The notes under the pieces were generated by a model, which did not search any database, was not told the origin of the DNA, and saw only the letters and a program-made list of their open reading frames with translations. The position numbers and the translations under genes were made by a program. Shown here in pieces: positions 15,601 to 24,895 of a DNA stretch of 64,000 nt (within the stretch, counting starts at the first letter, position 1; each line of letters opens with the position of its first letter). The DNA lies in the NCBI GenBank assembly GCA_020629965.1, contig JAHDCG010000017.1, forward strand, positions 1-64,000, written 5' to 3'. The DNA is from Saprospiraceae bacterium. Its GTDB lineage: Bacteria > Bacteroidota > Bacteroidia > Chitinophagales > Saprospiraceae.

Positions 15601-18600
15601 ATTCTTTCACCACCGACTTCGTCCAAACTCTATCCGCCCCCGTCAGGCGCACAAAGTACATACCCGTCGGCAAATCATTCAAAGCAATCGGGTGAATGCG
15701 GTATTCGCCCTCGGACAAAGTCAACTTTTCGCTCTGCAAAATTTGCCCCGTCAGCGAGACCAAATCCACGCGGTAATCACCGGCAAAACCCTGTAATTCG
15801 ATACGCGCCGCGCCCGTCGTCGGGTTAGGGGAGATGCCGAACAGTTTTGCGGTTTCGATGATGTCCTCGGTGTCGCTGATGGTACCGATGACAAAATCGT
15901 ATTTGATAAAGCTGCCGAATTCCGACTCGAAAGTCTTGATGCCGATACTCGTCGAGTTGAAATGCCGACGAATCGACAGTCCGCCGCTGCCCGCCGCCGG
16001 GTCTGCCCAAAAGGAGAGACCGTCGTCGTTGGTATCGACCAACTCAAGGGAATAGCAGCCGGGCGGCAAATCCAAGTCGTCTTCGTAAACGGTATTTGCG
16101 CTCATATTATCGCGGGACAAGACGACGTTTCCGCTTGCGTCTTTGACCGTATAGCTGTTTTCCTGCGGGCGATTATTGGTGCGCATTCTGATGAAAAAAT
16201 CTGCATCCAAATCTTCAAAAAGGCGCGGTAATTCAAATTCAGAGCGCATGACGTTGTTTTGCGCGTATTCGTCCGTCTGTCCGTTGGGTTGGCTGACGGT
16301 GACTTCAAAAACGGGGTTTTCCGCATTTGTCGCGAAAATGTTGGAGTCGCTGACCGGTAAGACTACTTCTTCCGTATCCATCGAAGCAAGATTGCCCGTC
16401 CATTCGTAGCTCTCCTCGATATTACCGCCGAGGGTTTTGTAGGTAATCATCAGACTCATTAACGGCACCGCGCCCGTATTGCGAATCATCACGGTAGGGT
16501 TGTTGCAAATCGGGTTGAGGCGCTCGAATTCTACGCGCTTGCTCGGGCGCATAATTTCGGTAATCGCTGCATCGGTTTGGAAGTTATTTTCGCCGTAAGT
16601 CACCAGTTGATTGGAGACCAAATAATTCGCTTCGGTCATAAAAGCACCGTTGACGCCGTAGTCGATTTCCGTGCCGGCCCCGGGTGTCACCATGCCCGTA
16701 ATGTCGAACTCGTGTACATCCGTCGCCGCCCCCGGACACCAGCCCGCGCGGTCGTAAATCCAGGTGCCGCCCTGCGGGTAAATCGGATTGTCGCCGCATT
16801 CTTTCCACACTTCGTAAGTAAAATCCTGACTGCCGCCGTCCAAATTCATGTAGTGCTGACGCGGTACAAATTCCCCGTTTTGCCCGTGACCGGTGACGGA
16901 AGAGCGGAGTTTAAAGTGCGTTCCCGCCGCATCCATCGTGACCTCACGCGGCTCGAAAATTGCGTTGTCTTGTATCGGCTCGTACCATCCGCGGGCAAAG
17001 GGCCATACGTTTTGCAGGCTGATAACTTCGCGCGGCGGCGTACCCGTGATGAACAGAAATTTGATGTCGTGTTCTTCCTGTGTCGCGCCGAATTTCATTT
17101 CGATAAAACGCTCGCCTTGCAGCACCGGTGCGTAGTCCGTCACGTCGAAAATGAACGATTTTCCTTCCGCACCTAAACTCAAACCGATGCCGTAAGGTGT
17201 CACCAAAGACAACAATTCGATTTCCGCCGGACGTTTCAAAAAGTAATCGAGCGTACCGATATTGATGGTCGCTTCGGAGGGTTCCGTCACCGTACCGACG
17301 ACTGCGCCGGACTCGTCGATGATGCTCATTTCGCCCGAAGGGTAAACGAAAGTTTGCCCGACTTCGATCAAGTCCGTGCCTTCCGTCGCAAATTCCGTGA
17401 TGACGTGCTGCGCGTTGAGTAAACTGTCTTGCACGAGGATTTCGTTGTTATTTGCAAAGGTGTAAACGGTTTGCGCAAAGACGGCATTTGCCCGTAAATT
17501 CACGCCCGCAAAGCCCTTGAATAAATCTTTACCGCGCAGAGAAGTACGCGCCGGTCCGCCGCTCATCGGAGCGTCGAGACCGTTTTGCGAAGCATCCGTT
17601 GCCGTAAATCCGGTTGCCTCGTCCAATCGGTAGTAAGCCTGTAAATTTTCGTAAAAAGGATGCCCCGCGTCGATACTTTTGTACAAATATTCCTGAATCG
17701 TCTCTGCGTCCAAAGCCTTATTCCAAATCTGAAATTCATCGACCTCGCCGTAATAATTATTAGTCAAAATCGAGGACGCACCGATTTTAAAACTTTGCAA
17801 ATCAATCGGGCGGGTATTGCCGTTACCGCTGTGCCATTCTTCGCCGTTGAGGAAAATTTTCATACTGCCCGTTGCCGCATTTTTGGTGAATGCCCAATGC
17901 GACCAAGTACCCGCAAAAGCTGCCGGCGGCGCGACTTTGTTGATGCGGTCGTAATTGCCCCCGACATTGCCGCAGTCCCAATAGACCTGCCCGTTCGACC
18001 AAGGTAAATGCACATTCGCACCGCGCGCGCCCGCTGCGTTTACCCCTTCAAAAACGGAAGTATTGGTCGGCAAAACGTCGGCATTTCCCTTTGACCAAAA
18101 GGCAACCGTAATCTCGTTTTCGATGTCTTGCAAAGCCGCACCGGGTACGTCGATTGCGCCCGCGCCCGCAAAGGCAAGCGCACCGTCGGGCGTACCGTTG
18201 ACCAGGCTCGAAGTGGTCGCGGTCGGCTCGGCGTTGATGCCGTTATTGCCCGCCGAGCCGGTAAAGGTGAACTCCATGATGACGTTGGAAGTACCGTCCC
18301 AGACAAAATTTTCGTAGAAATTAAAATCGTGCAGCCCCGCCTGCTCGAAGGTCGTATTGAGAAAATAAACTTCCGTGAAGCCGTCCAAATCGGGATTTTC
18401 CGCCGTCAGTATGTTTTTGTCGGTGGCTTTTAAATTGATGCGCATAAAAGGAACCGTCGCGCCGATGCTGCTCATATCCAATTTCAGACCCGTAATATTA
18501 CCCGGCTCCAAGCCTGCTGCGCTCAACTCGTCGGCGGTGTACAAAAACTGCGCGCGCCCTACCGTTTGCTCGGCAGCAAGCAGTAACTCTATCTCCCCGT

Positions 18601-19033
18601 TGCCGATGGGAGCAAGGTTTTCTTCGACGACTTCGGTGTAGGAAATGTCGTGCTGCTCGTATTGGTAGTAAGTGTAGGTCGGCTGCGTAGTGTACGAAAA
18701 TTCATCGCCCGCAAAGCCCGAAATCAAATGCGTCGGGTGGGTTGCCGCCGTGCTGTCGGTCTGCGTCGGGTCGGTGATGAAGGTATTGCAGGAGTAGTCC
18801 CATTCGCCGCAGCCGACATCGTTGCCGCCGGTAGTATTGGTGACATTGTCTTTGCAGCGCATATTATACACCATCAAAATTTTCTCGAAACTTTGCTCGC
18901 CCGAGGGGAAAGTGTAAGTGCCGGAGCGCGCCGCATTGTCGCGGGTAATGGTCTGCACCGTGATGGTATCTTGGGCGGAGAGCGCGGTTGCAAAGAGGAG
19001 AAAAAGGAAAAAAGCGGGTATTCGTTTGAGCAT
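15599..19033 (-). CDS. T9SS-secreted PNGase F-like protein with an inserted LamG domain
   Basis: 1144 residues. A signal peptide ends near 21. Residues about 25-90 match the start of peptide-N-glycosidase F (TYTFPSGEQSFEKI, then CGEWDYSCNTF with Asp79 at the position of the catalytic Asp). About 500 residues follow, including a LamG/concanavalin-like domain at about 275-480. The PNGase F fold then resumes with TPYGIG near 608 and DVTDY, and its second lobe has GHGQNGEFVPRQ (Glu near 718, matching the second catalytic Glu) and DRAGWCPG near 762. The last 80 residues are a T9SS sorting domain (SPNPTTG). It probably removes N-glycans outside the cell or is a non-catalytic relative. Confidence 0.82.
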   Translation of the reverse strand: MLKRIPAFFLFLLFATALSAQDTITVQTITRDNAARSGTYTFPSGEQSFEKILMVYNMRCKDNVTNTTGGNDVGCGEWDYSCNTFITDPTQTDSTAATHPTHLISGFAGDEFSYTTQPTYTYYQYEQHDISYTEVVEENLAPIGNGEIELLLAAEQTVGRAQFLYTADELSAAGLEPGNITGLKLDMSSIGATVPFMRINLKATDKNILTAENPDLDGFTEVYFLNTTFEQAGLHDFNFYENFVWDGTSNVIMEFTFTGSAGNNGINAEPTATTSSLVNGTPDGALAFAGAGAIDVPGAALQDIENEITVAFWSKGNADVLPTNTSVFEGVNAAGARGANVHLPWSNGQVYWDCGNVGGNYDRINKVAPPAAFAGTWSHWAFTKNAATGSMKIFLNGEEWHSGNGNTRPIDLQSFKIGASSILTNNYYGEVDEFQIWNKALDAETIQEYLYKSIDAGHPFYENLQAYYRLDEATGFTATDASQNGLDAPMSGGPARTSLRGKDLFKGFAGVNLRANAVFAQTVYTFANNNEILVQDSLLNAQHVITEFATEGTDLIEVGQTFVYPSGEMSIIDESGAVVGTVTEPSEATINIGTLDYFLKRPAEIELLSLVTPYGIGLSLGAEGKSFIFDVTDYAPVLQGERFIEMKFGATQEEHDIKFLFITGTPPREVISLQNVWPFARGWYEPIQDNAIFEPREVTMDAAGTHFKLRSSVTGHGQNGEFVPRQHYMNLDGGSQDFTYEVWKECGDNPIYPQGGTWIYDRAGWCPGAATDVHEFDITGMVTPGAGTEIDYGVNGAFMTEANYLVSNQLVTYGENNFQTDAAITEIMRPSKRVEFERLNPICNNPTVMIRNTGAVPLMSLMITYKTLGGNIEESYEWTGNLASMDTEEVVLPVSDSNIFATNAENPVFEVTVSQPNGQTDEYAQNNVMRSEFELPRLFEDLDADFFIRMRTNNRPQENSYTVKDASGNVVLSRDNMSANTVYEDDLDLPPGCYSLELVDTNDDGLSFWADPAAGSGGLSIRRHFNSTSIGIKTFESEFGSFIKYDFVIGTISDTEDIIETAKLFGISPNPTTGAARIELQGFAGDYRVDLVSLTGQILQSEKLTLSEGEYRIHPIALNDLPTGMYFVRLTGADRVWTKSVVKE

Positions 19034-19046
19034 ATTTTGAATTTTT

Positions 19047-19085
19047 GTTCAGTCGTTTGATCGTTTAGTCGTTTAATCGTTTAGC
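19047..19085 (-). repeat. octad array in the leader of the PNGase F-like gene
   Basis: Plus-strand units GTTCAGTC, GTTTGATC, GTTTAGTC, GTTTAATC and GTTTAGC; on the mRNA strand they read GAYTAAAC-type repeats ending 13 bp before the ATG. The rest of this 301-bp gap holds only a terminator and a second short array. Confidence 0.78.
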
Positions 19086-19244
19086 GGGGAAGCGCGGTAA
19101 GTTCCGTTTTTTACGGAAGGAATACAGTTTTTGCTTTTCCGAAAAAGAATTTATAAACGCTAATTTACTTTGAAAAGCAGAAAAAACAGAATTTGAACAG
19201 AGAAATGACGGCGGCACTGCTTTATTTAAGTCGAAACGGCGCAC

Positions 19245-19280
19245 AAAAAAAAGCGCAGCCTAAACAGACTGCGCTTTTTT
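19245..19280 (-). terminator. terminator after the small lipoprotein gene
   Basis: AAGCGCAG and CTGCGCTT form a stem flanked by an A-run and a T-run. Transcription from the minus-strand gene at 19335-19667 would end here, before the PNGase F-like gene. Confidence 0.8.
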
Positions 19281-19305
19281 CAGAAATTTATGAGCAGGTA
19301 CGAAA

Positions 19306-19329
19306 GTTAAACGCCTAAACGCCTAAATC
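19306..19329 (+). repeat. octad array after the small lipoprotein gene
   Basis: Units GTTAAACG, CCTAAACG and CCTAAATC, ending 6 bp before the stop codon of the minus-strand gene. Confidence 0.65.
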
Positions 19330-19334
19330 CCCTT

Positions 19335-19667
19335 CTACTGCATCACATAATTCCCCGACACGACCAAGGGGTTTTGCATCAACTCGCCGAGTACTTTTTT
19401 GGTCTTGATTTTTTCGGGATTAAAAGAAAATGCCCAGCGATTTTCGTCGCGGCTGGTGCGTTTCAAGGCTTTTAAATCGTAGTTCATAAAAGTCTGCTCC
19501 AAGGTCGCGGGTAGTGCGCCTTCGGAAAGCAAAAGGTTGATTTCGCCTTCTTTGGCGTTGTCGGGCATTTCGGGAATCATCGCGCCGCCTGTGCTTTTGG
19601 GGCTGCAAGCGGTGAAAAATGCGAGTGAGACAAACAAGAAAGCGGTGAATATTCCGGTTAACTTCAT
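19335..19667 (-). CDS. hypothetical lipoprotein
   Basis: 110 residues with a lipoprotein signal (FLFVSLAFFTAC, Cys at about 21). The mature part, about 90 residues, has a pattern seen in small periplasmic Bacteroidota proteins: a conserved-looking central EQTFMNYDLKALKRTSRDEN and a beta-rich end NRWAFSFNPEKIKTKKVL. I do not recognise the family and propose no function. It is a single gene with its own terminator. Confidence 0.7.
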   Translation of the reverse strand: MKLTGIFTAFLFVSLAFFTACSPKSTGGAMIPEMPDNAKEGEINLLLSEGALPATLEQTFMNYDLKALKRTSRDENRWAFSFNPEKIKTKKVLGELMQNPLVVSGNYVMQ

Positions 19668-19710
19668 GGTTAATTTCTTTTTGGTTAAAAGTGAAAAGTG
19701 TTGTTGAGGA

Positions 19711-19865
19711 GTTTAGGAGGTTTAGGCGTTTAGGGCGCCCGCCGCTGCCGAAAAACTCAACGAATCAGAAAAGATAAATAGGTTTGCGTCACTATTTACC
19801 TGTAAGGAAGCGAGCAAAGTTCTGATTATCAGCTTCATAGGTCTAAACGGTTAAACGATTAAACC
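19711..19865. repeat. inverted octad arrays flanking a gene-free gap
   Basis: GTTTAGGAG, GTTTAGGC and GTTTAGGG (19711-19735) face TCTAAACG, GTTAAACG and ATTAAACC (19842-19865). They lie at the two ends of the gap between the lipoprotein gene and the frameshifted T9SS gene; no gene is seen between them. Confidence 0.65.
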
Positions 19866-19951
19866 TATTTATAAAAATGCTGTCGCTTACGGAAGTCAAA
19901 AGGTTTGAGCGGTCGGTATTGTTCGCTTTTTACCCTAAAAATATCGCCGCT

Positions 19952-21021
19952 TTATTCAATAACAAACTTAGCGATTTGCACGTTTTTTCCCGTGACGCGT
20001 AAATAGTATAAGCCCGCCGGCTGCCCGGCGAGGGGAACGGTTTGGCGGCGGTCGGTGATTTTTCCCGCAGTCAATATGCGCCCCGCAGCGTCGATGATTT
20101 CCCATTTTTCGGCATCGTCACGGCTTATAAAAGTCAGATTGTCGCGGGTCGGGTTCGGAAAAATTTCTAAATCGGATTGAGTAAAATTATCCGTTGCGAC
20201 CGAAGTCTCGCAGGCAGTTGCGGGGAGAAAAGAAATATCCGTACACAACTCTGCTTCCGCAAGGCAGAGAAAAGCCGGGCGTTGACGGTTTGACCGGGCG
20301 GGCAGTTTTGCGCAGAGATTTCCACGGAAGCCGAGCAATAACAGGCATCGAAAGCCGCCCAACGGTAATTCGCTTCGGCGTCGGCGCAGATGCCGACGGG
20401 CATTGCGGGGGCGTTATTGGTGAGTTTCAAATCCAAACCGCCGTCCCGGCAGTAGCAATCGAAGCGGGAAGAGGCGGCGCAGCTTTCGCCTTGGTCTAAA
20501 GCCAACATACAGCAGGCGATTTGTCCTTCGCCCGTTGCCGTGCCGAAGATGTCGGTCGGTTGGTTGGAGAAATTTGTGATGAGCAGTATATAAGTATTTC
20601 CGGACTGCGCAAAGGGAATATTTACGGTTTCGTTCTCTGATGCGGAGTAGCTGCAATCGAACGGAGAATTTAAAGTGTCGCAGGTATTTAAAGCCGCATT
20701 CAGATTATCAAACGGTCCCCACAGCGCGAAATCAATGTCCACGTCGTTGCTGTTGGTCAGGTTAATTTGAATATCGCCCGGAATGCCGACCTGCAAATAA
20801 TACCAAGCCGGATTTGGCGTCGTAGAAAGGCAACCGTAGTCATTGCCGGGTGCGGAAGCGTGCGCCCCTGCGACATTGACACCGGCAGGAAAAGTTACGG
20901 CGTCTTCATTGCCGAAGGGACAAAACTCGGTGGCTTCACTGCAAAAATCACCTTGAGCATTTGCGGCAAAAGCGATGACTGAAAAAGAGAGAAGGAGAAC
21001 AAAAAAGCGGTAGGTTTTCAT
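19952..21021 (-). pseudogene. T9SS-sorted secreted protein interrupted by a frameshift
   Basis: Translation from the ATG at 21021 gives a signal peptide (MKTYRFFVLLLSFSVIAFAA) and a Cys-rich pre-peptidase-like beta domain (NPAWYYLQVGIPGDIQINL, DIDFALWGPF), then leaves the conserved frame near 20265-20285. The correct continuation is in the -1 frame: CLAEAELCTDISFLPATACE, then a T9SS domain with IFPNPTRDNLTFIS and the C-terminal AKFVIE. One extra base in the CCC or TTTT run would explain it. It may be a sequencing error or a recent mutation; total length would be about 356 residues. Confidence 0.75.
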
Positions 21022-21073
21022 AGAGCGGGTATTTTGAAGAGTTAAGATTGTCTCCGTAAAAATACAAAAAAAA

Positions 21074-21115
21074 GTGTCTGACATCGACTTTAAAACTAAC
21101 ATCGGTGTCAGACGC
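21074..21115. terminator. hairpin upstream of the frameshifted gene
   Basis: GTGTCTGACA and TGTCAGACGC pair around a 22-nt loop with A-rich and T-rich flanks. Part of the arm sequence recurs at about 21175-21186. Confidence 0.55.
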
Positions 21116-21209
21116 TTTTTCTTGCTTAAAGCTTAGATTTTATCTGCCGTTTTTTCTCCTTTTATCAAAAGCAGCGTCAGACACCGAAGCTCTCCGTGAA
21201 GGTAGAAAA

Positions 21210-21246
21210 AAAAAGAAACGATGCTGTAATCGCACCGTTTCTTTTT
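21210..21246 (-). terminator. terminator after the DUF1501 gene
   Basis: AAAAAGAAACG and its complement form an 11-bp stem around a 15-nt loop, directly after the minus-strand stop codon. Confidence 0.75.
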
Positions 21247-21256
21247 GTAAAATAAT

Positions 21257-22900
21257 TTATTCGCGCCCTCCGAAAAACTTCCCGCTCGCCCGCTGCCCTT
21301 TGTGTTGCACCGTGTAAACCAACGGAATGCGCGCCACCGGCAAATGACTTAACGAGAAGTCAATCTCCTGCCGACCGCCGAGAAAGTGACCGTCCGCCGG
21401 TGTACCGATTCGCATTCCGCCGATGGTAAACAGTTCGATTTTTAAGTGACCACCGGGTAAATCAAGGATAATTTTATATTGACCGCCGCCCCGACTCACC
21501 ATGCGGTGCTGCAAACGCACGGGCGCAACGGGAATATCGAAAACCGGAACGGTGTTACAACTAAAGCCCAAATCATCCAAACGCGGATAACTTTCGCCCA
21601 AAACCTCATCGACCGCAGCCGCATCGAGACAAAGCCAATCCTGCAAAACCGTGGCGTACAGCGACCGAAAATCAGTGCCGAATTGCAGATTGCCCGTCTC
21701 GTCGAGCGCATTCAAATCGGGGGCCGTGCCGTGAAAGTCGCTGCCTGCCAAGGCCGAACCGAACAACATCACGGGCATTGCCGTACCGTGGTCGGTGCCG
21801 CTGAAACCGTTTTCTTCGACCCGCCGCCCGAATTCCGAATAAGTCATACTCAATACATACTGCTCGCGGTCGCCCGCCGCCAAATCTTCATTAAAAGCCG
21901 CGACCGCCGTGCTGACCTGCTCCAGTAAGCCCAAATGATTGCCGCCGCCGTTTTGTGAAACGTGCGTGTCGAAACCGTCCAAAGTGACGAGGTAAAATTG
22001 GGTCTCCAAGCCGCCTTTTATCAAGCGGGCGACGAGTTTCAGTTGCTCTGCCAGATTGTTGCCGGTGCCGTAATCCGCCTGCGTTTCCGAACTGTTGTAG
22101 GCATCAAAAACCGCCGTGCCGTACAGCGAAGCGGCATTGGCGACGGTGCGCAAAAAGACCACTTGCTCGCCGTGGTAGCAGTCGTCGGGCGCGTTGACGT
22201 TGTCGAATGCGCTGCCCGTTTCCAAGAGGGTAGTGAGTTGCTCGACGTTGCTGTAATTAGCGGAAATGTCGATGCTGTTGCTGTCGTTGAAAACCACGCT
22301 CGTCGGTCCGCCGATTTTGACCGCCGGCGGAAAAGGGCAGGGGTTTTGAATATAATCCGGATTTTGGGAAACAAAATAACGCGCCAACCAGCCGTCACTG
22401 TTGTCTGCCGTATCGGCGCTGCCGCTCGCCATGATATCCGAACTCGTGAAGTGCGATAGATTATGGTCGGGATAACCGACGCTGTTGACGACGCGCATTT
22501 TGCCGCCCGTCCACAGCGGTTGCACACTCTGCATCGCGGTCGGCACGGCGAAATTTTCGTTTAAATTCAGCAAATCGTTCGTGCTGTGACCGAGCGTCGG
22601 GCGCACCGCCGCGTAGTCGCCGTATTGATACAGCGGCACAAAAGTATTCAGCCCGTCGTTGCCGCCTTTCAGGCGGATAAGCACCAATTTGCGCTCGCCG
22701 CCCTCACCGAGCGCAGCCGTCAGGGGCGCGGCAAACAGGCTCGCTACGGGCAGCATCCCCGATGCGACACTCGATGCGCCCGCCAGTCCGAGCATTTTCA
22801 TAAAGCCGCGACGGCTCCACGTTTGGTGGTCGGCGCGGTGTGCGCTGCGGTCGGAAAGGTCGGTGCCTGGGCGGTTCGGTTGTTTTTTATTCGATGACAT
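21257..22900 (-). CDS. DUF1501 family Tat-exported protein
   Basis: 547 residues. A twin-arginine signal is visible (WSRRGFMKMLGLAG, Arg30-Arg31), so it is probably folded before export. The sulfatase-like DUF1501 core follows, with LIRLKGGNDGLNTFVP near 73-88, YPDHNLSHFTSSDIMASG and SEFGRRVEENGFSGTDHGTA. The C-terminus carries a short beta-rich sorting-like tail (IELFTIGGMRIGTP). Members are almost always encoded with DUF1800 proteins, as here, 97 bp apart; the biochemical function is unknown. Confidence 0.88.
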   Translation of the reverse strand: MSSNKKQPNRPGTDLSDRSAHRADHQTWSRRGFMKMLGLAGASSVASGMLPVASLFAAPLTAALGEGGERKLVLIRLKGGNDGLNTFVPLYQYGDYAAVRPTLGHSTNDLLNLNENFAVPTAMQSVQPLWTGGKMRVVNSVGYPDHNLSHFTSSDIMASGSADTADNSDGWLARYFVSQNPDYIQNPCPFPPAVKIGGPTSVVFNDSNSIDISANYSNVEQLTTLLETGSAFDNVNAPDDCYHGEQVVFLRTVANAASLYGTAVFDAYNSSETQADYGTGNNLAEQLKLVARLIKGGLETQFYLVTLDGFDTHVSQNGGGNHLGLLEQVSTAVAAFNEDLAAGDREQYVLSMTYSEFGRRVEENGFSGTDHGTAMPVMLFGSALAGSDFHGTAPDLNALDETGNLQFGTDFRSLYATVLQDWLCLDAAAVDEVLGESYPRLDDLGFSCNTVPVFDIPVAPVRLQHRMVSRGGGQYKIILDLPGGHLKIELFTIGGMRIGTPADGHFLGGRQEIDFSLSHLPVARIPLVYTVQHKGQRASGKFFGGRE

Positions 22901-22903
22901 GGT

Positions 22904-22938
22904 GTTGAGATTTTAGACTTTAGATTTTAGACGTTAGA
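22904..22938 (-). repeat. heptad array in the DUF1501 leader
   Basis: Plus-strand units GTTGAGA, TTTTAGA, CTTTAGA, TTTTAGA and CGTTAGA; the mRNA reads TCTAAAR-type units ending 3 bp before the ATG. A further purine-rich, loosely periodic stretch continues to about 22995. Confidence 0.78.
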
Positions 22939-22997
22939 CTGCTTTGCCTCTCTGCTCGCTACTCTCTACTCTTCGCTCTCTCCTTTCCCCTCTCCCC

Positions 22998-24434
22998 TCA
23001 TTTCAACTGATACTCCGGCATTTTAACCAAAAAGCCAAGCAGACCGCTGAGTTGAAAAGGGGTTGCCCAGTAGTTGACCGTCCAAGTACCGTCTTCGAAA
23101 TAATTTTGCGGAATTTCTCCTTTAAAATTAACCAAAGCCGCCGCGTAGTCCGCCTCGAATTGGAAGCCTTTGGGTAAAAAATACCGGATAATATCGCGGC
23201 AAACCAAATCGACGTCCTCGGTTTCGTCGGTGACTTGAGTGACAAAAGCGGCGAGTTCGCCGAAGCTGAAAAGTGACAGCGGACCGAGTTGGCTTTCCTG
23301 CGCATTTTGTCGATAAATCAAGTTGGTGGTGTTAATCCAAGCGCGATTGCCGGGCCAACCGGCTACATCTACGGGGTTGAAAAGTGCCTGTCCGAACTCC
23401 GTGGTGTCGGCGTACACTCCGAAAACCGACAGTCCGTTAAGTTGCGCGCCGACTTCATTCAAAAAAATCAGATAATGCTCCAAATGCCCCTGAATGACGG
23501 TCGCAAAATTATTTTCGTCGAAAAAATGCGTACTTTTAAACAGTGCGCGCAGCAGCTCGGCAATGCTCCAGTCGCTGTCGATGAAAACCTGCGCGAGTTC
23601 GGCAATCATTTCGGGGCAGACCTCGGGGTTGACAAAGTTGCGGTACAGCTTGCCGGCGATAAACTCGGCAATCTCGGTGCTGCGCTGCTCGAAAAGCAGG
23701 TCGATGACCGCATCGTAGCCGTAATTTCCCGTTTGCCCGAAAATGGTTTTTTCGCCCGTGTCGTGCGTGGCGGGGTCGAAGAGAATTTCGCCCCACGGCT
23801 CGGTAATATTTGTGTAGCCGGTGAAAGCCCGCGCCGTTTCTTCTATGTCGGCTTGGGTGTAGCCGTTATCGACGCCGAGCGTAAAAAGCTCGTACACCTC
23901 GCGGGCGTAATTTTCGTTGGGACTGCCCGCCGCATTTTGCGTACCGTTGAGATAGACGAGCATGGCGGGGGTCAGACCGATTGCGCGGACAAATTCTTTG
24001 AAATTGCCCAAGGCGTTTTCCTCCAGCACCTTGTGGTATTGATACATGTAGGAGGCGGACTCATAAACATCGAAACGGGTCACAAAGTGATTGTGCCAAA
24101 AAAGGGTCATGCGACCGTGCAGACCGCTTGTTTGCAATTTGAGAATCCACTCGCGAGCGTAACCGTCGCGCTCCAGGATGCTTTCGAGCATTGCCAGCCC
24201 GTATTCGCTCATCGATTTGAAAGCAAAATTCGGCTCGGGCGTGAGCGGCGTGTCGAGGGCGGTTTGGATTAAATTATCGACGACATGCTGCGGGGCTTCC
24301 GTGAGAGCAGCGAGTACGGTGTCGATATCGGCGGAAAAACCGGCGCGGCGAAAAAGATGCACGGCGCGTAGTTTGTTCCACGGCACGGCGGCGGTAGGTA
24401 TATAGGGCGAGAGGTCTGTGACGGCACAGTTCAT
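22998..24434 (-). CDS. DUF1800 family protein
   Basis: 478 residues, helical, with the family hallmarks: LFRRAGFSAD near 28-37, LFWHNHFVTRFDVYES near 111-126, and NENYAREVYELFTLGVDNGY near 173-192 followed by the ARAFTGYT helix. No signal peptide is obvious. It is the first gene of the two-gene unit with the downstream DUF1501 gene. The pair recurs across Bacteroidota and Planctomycetota, and its role is not established. Confidence 0.88.
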   Translation of the reverse strand: MNCAVTDLSPYIPTAAVPWNKLRAVHLFRRAGFSADIDTVLAALTEAPQHVVDNLIQTALDTPLTPEPNFAFKSMSEYGLAMLESILERDGYAREWILKLQTSGLHGRMTLFWHNHFVTRFDVYESASYMYQYHKVLEENALGNFKEFVRAIGLTPAMLVYLNGTQNAAGSPNENYAREVYELFTLGVDNGYTQADIEETARAFTGYTNITEPWGEILFDPATHDTGEKTIFGQTGNYGYDAVIDLLFEQRSTEIAEFIAGKLYRNFVNPEVCPEMIAELAQVFIDSDWSIAELLRALFKSTHFFDENNFATVIQGHLEHYLIFLNEVGAQLNGLSVFGVYADTTEFGQALFNPVDVAGWPGNRAWINTTNLIYRQNAQESQLGPLSLFSFGELAAFVTQVTDETEDVDLVCRDIIRYFLPKGFQFEADYAAALVNFKGEIPQNYFEDGTWTVNYWATPFQLSGLLGFLVKMPEYQLK

Positions 24435-24604
24435 AAGCGAAGAAATTTCTATTAAAAACCGAGCGGTGTGTGAATTGTGTTTGGGCGGATGTGTGGGAGA
24501 CGAAGGTGTTTTGAGTTTGTTACTTTTGGGTTGAAAAAATTAGACCTTTTTTAGATTTAATGCAGAAGAGTTATCCCTATTTAGGGAAATTTAATACTAT
24601 GAAG

Positions 24605-24805
24605 TTGAGCACACCGGAGGCACAAGTCGCTCCCGGTAGGGTTCCCCCATTGGGGGCGGAGGGGGTCTGAGACGCGGGTTTTTGCTCACCAAATCCCCCC
24701 TAACCCCCAATGGGGGAACACGCTCCGTGCCTAAGTTTGCGGATGAAATTGAGAACCAATCAACCCTGCCCGAATCGGGGGGACTTTCTGCGCTCCTGAT
24801 TCTGT
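24605..24805 (+). repeat. dispersed GC-rich repeat, copy C
   Basis: Located in the 461-bp gap between the DUF1800 and Omp85-like genes. It starts with CACCGGAGGCACAAGTCGCT, has a CCCCCATTGGGGG palindrome twice, and ends with ACTTTCTGCGCTCCTGATT, matching the full length of copy B in reverse complement. No gene is seen in the rest of the gap. Confidence 0.75.
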
Positions 24806-24895
24806 GGTAAGCAGGGCTCACAAGTTCTTTTTTATCGTAGGTTAGTAACCCTGCCCGGAAGTCATACGCGCTCAACGATTCAACATTTCAACAAC

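Noticed and set aside
21257-24434. DUF1501/DUF1800 pair as a mobile element
   Set aside because: No inverted ends or transposase. The pair is a common chromosomal unit in this phylum.
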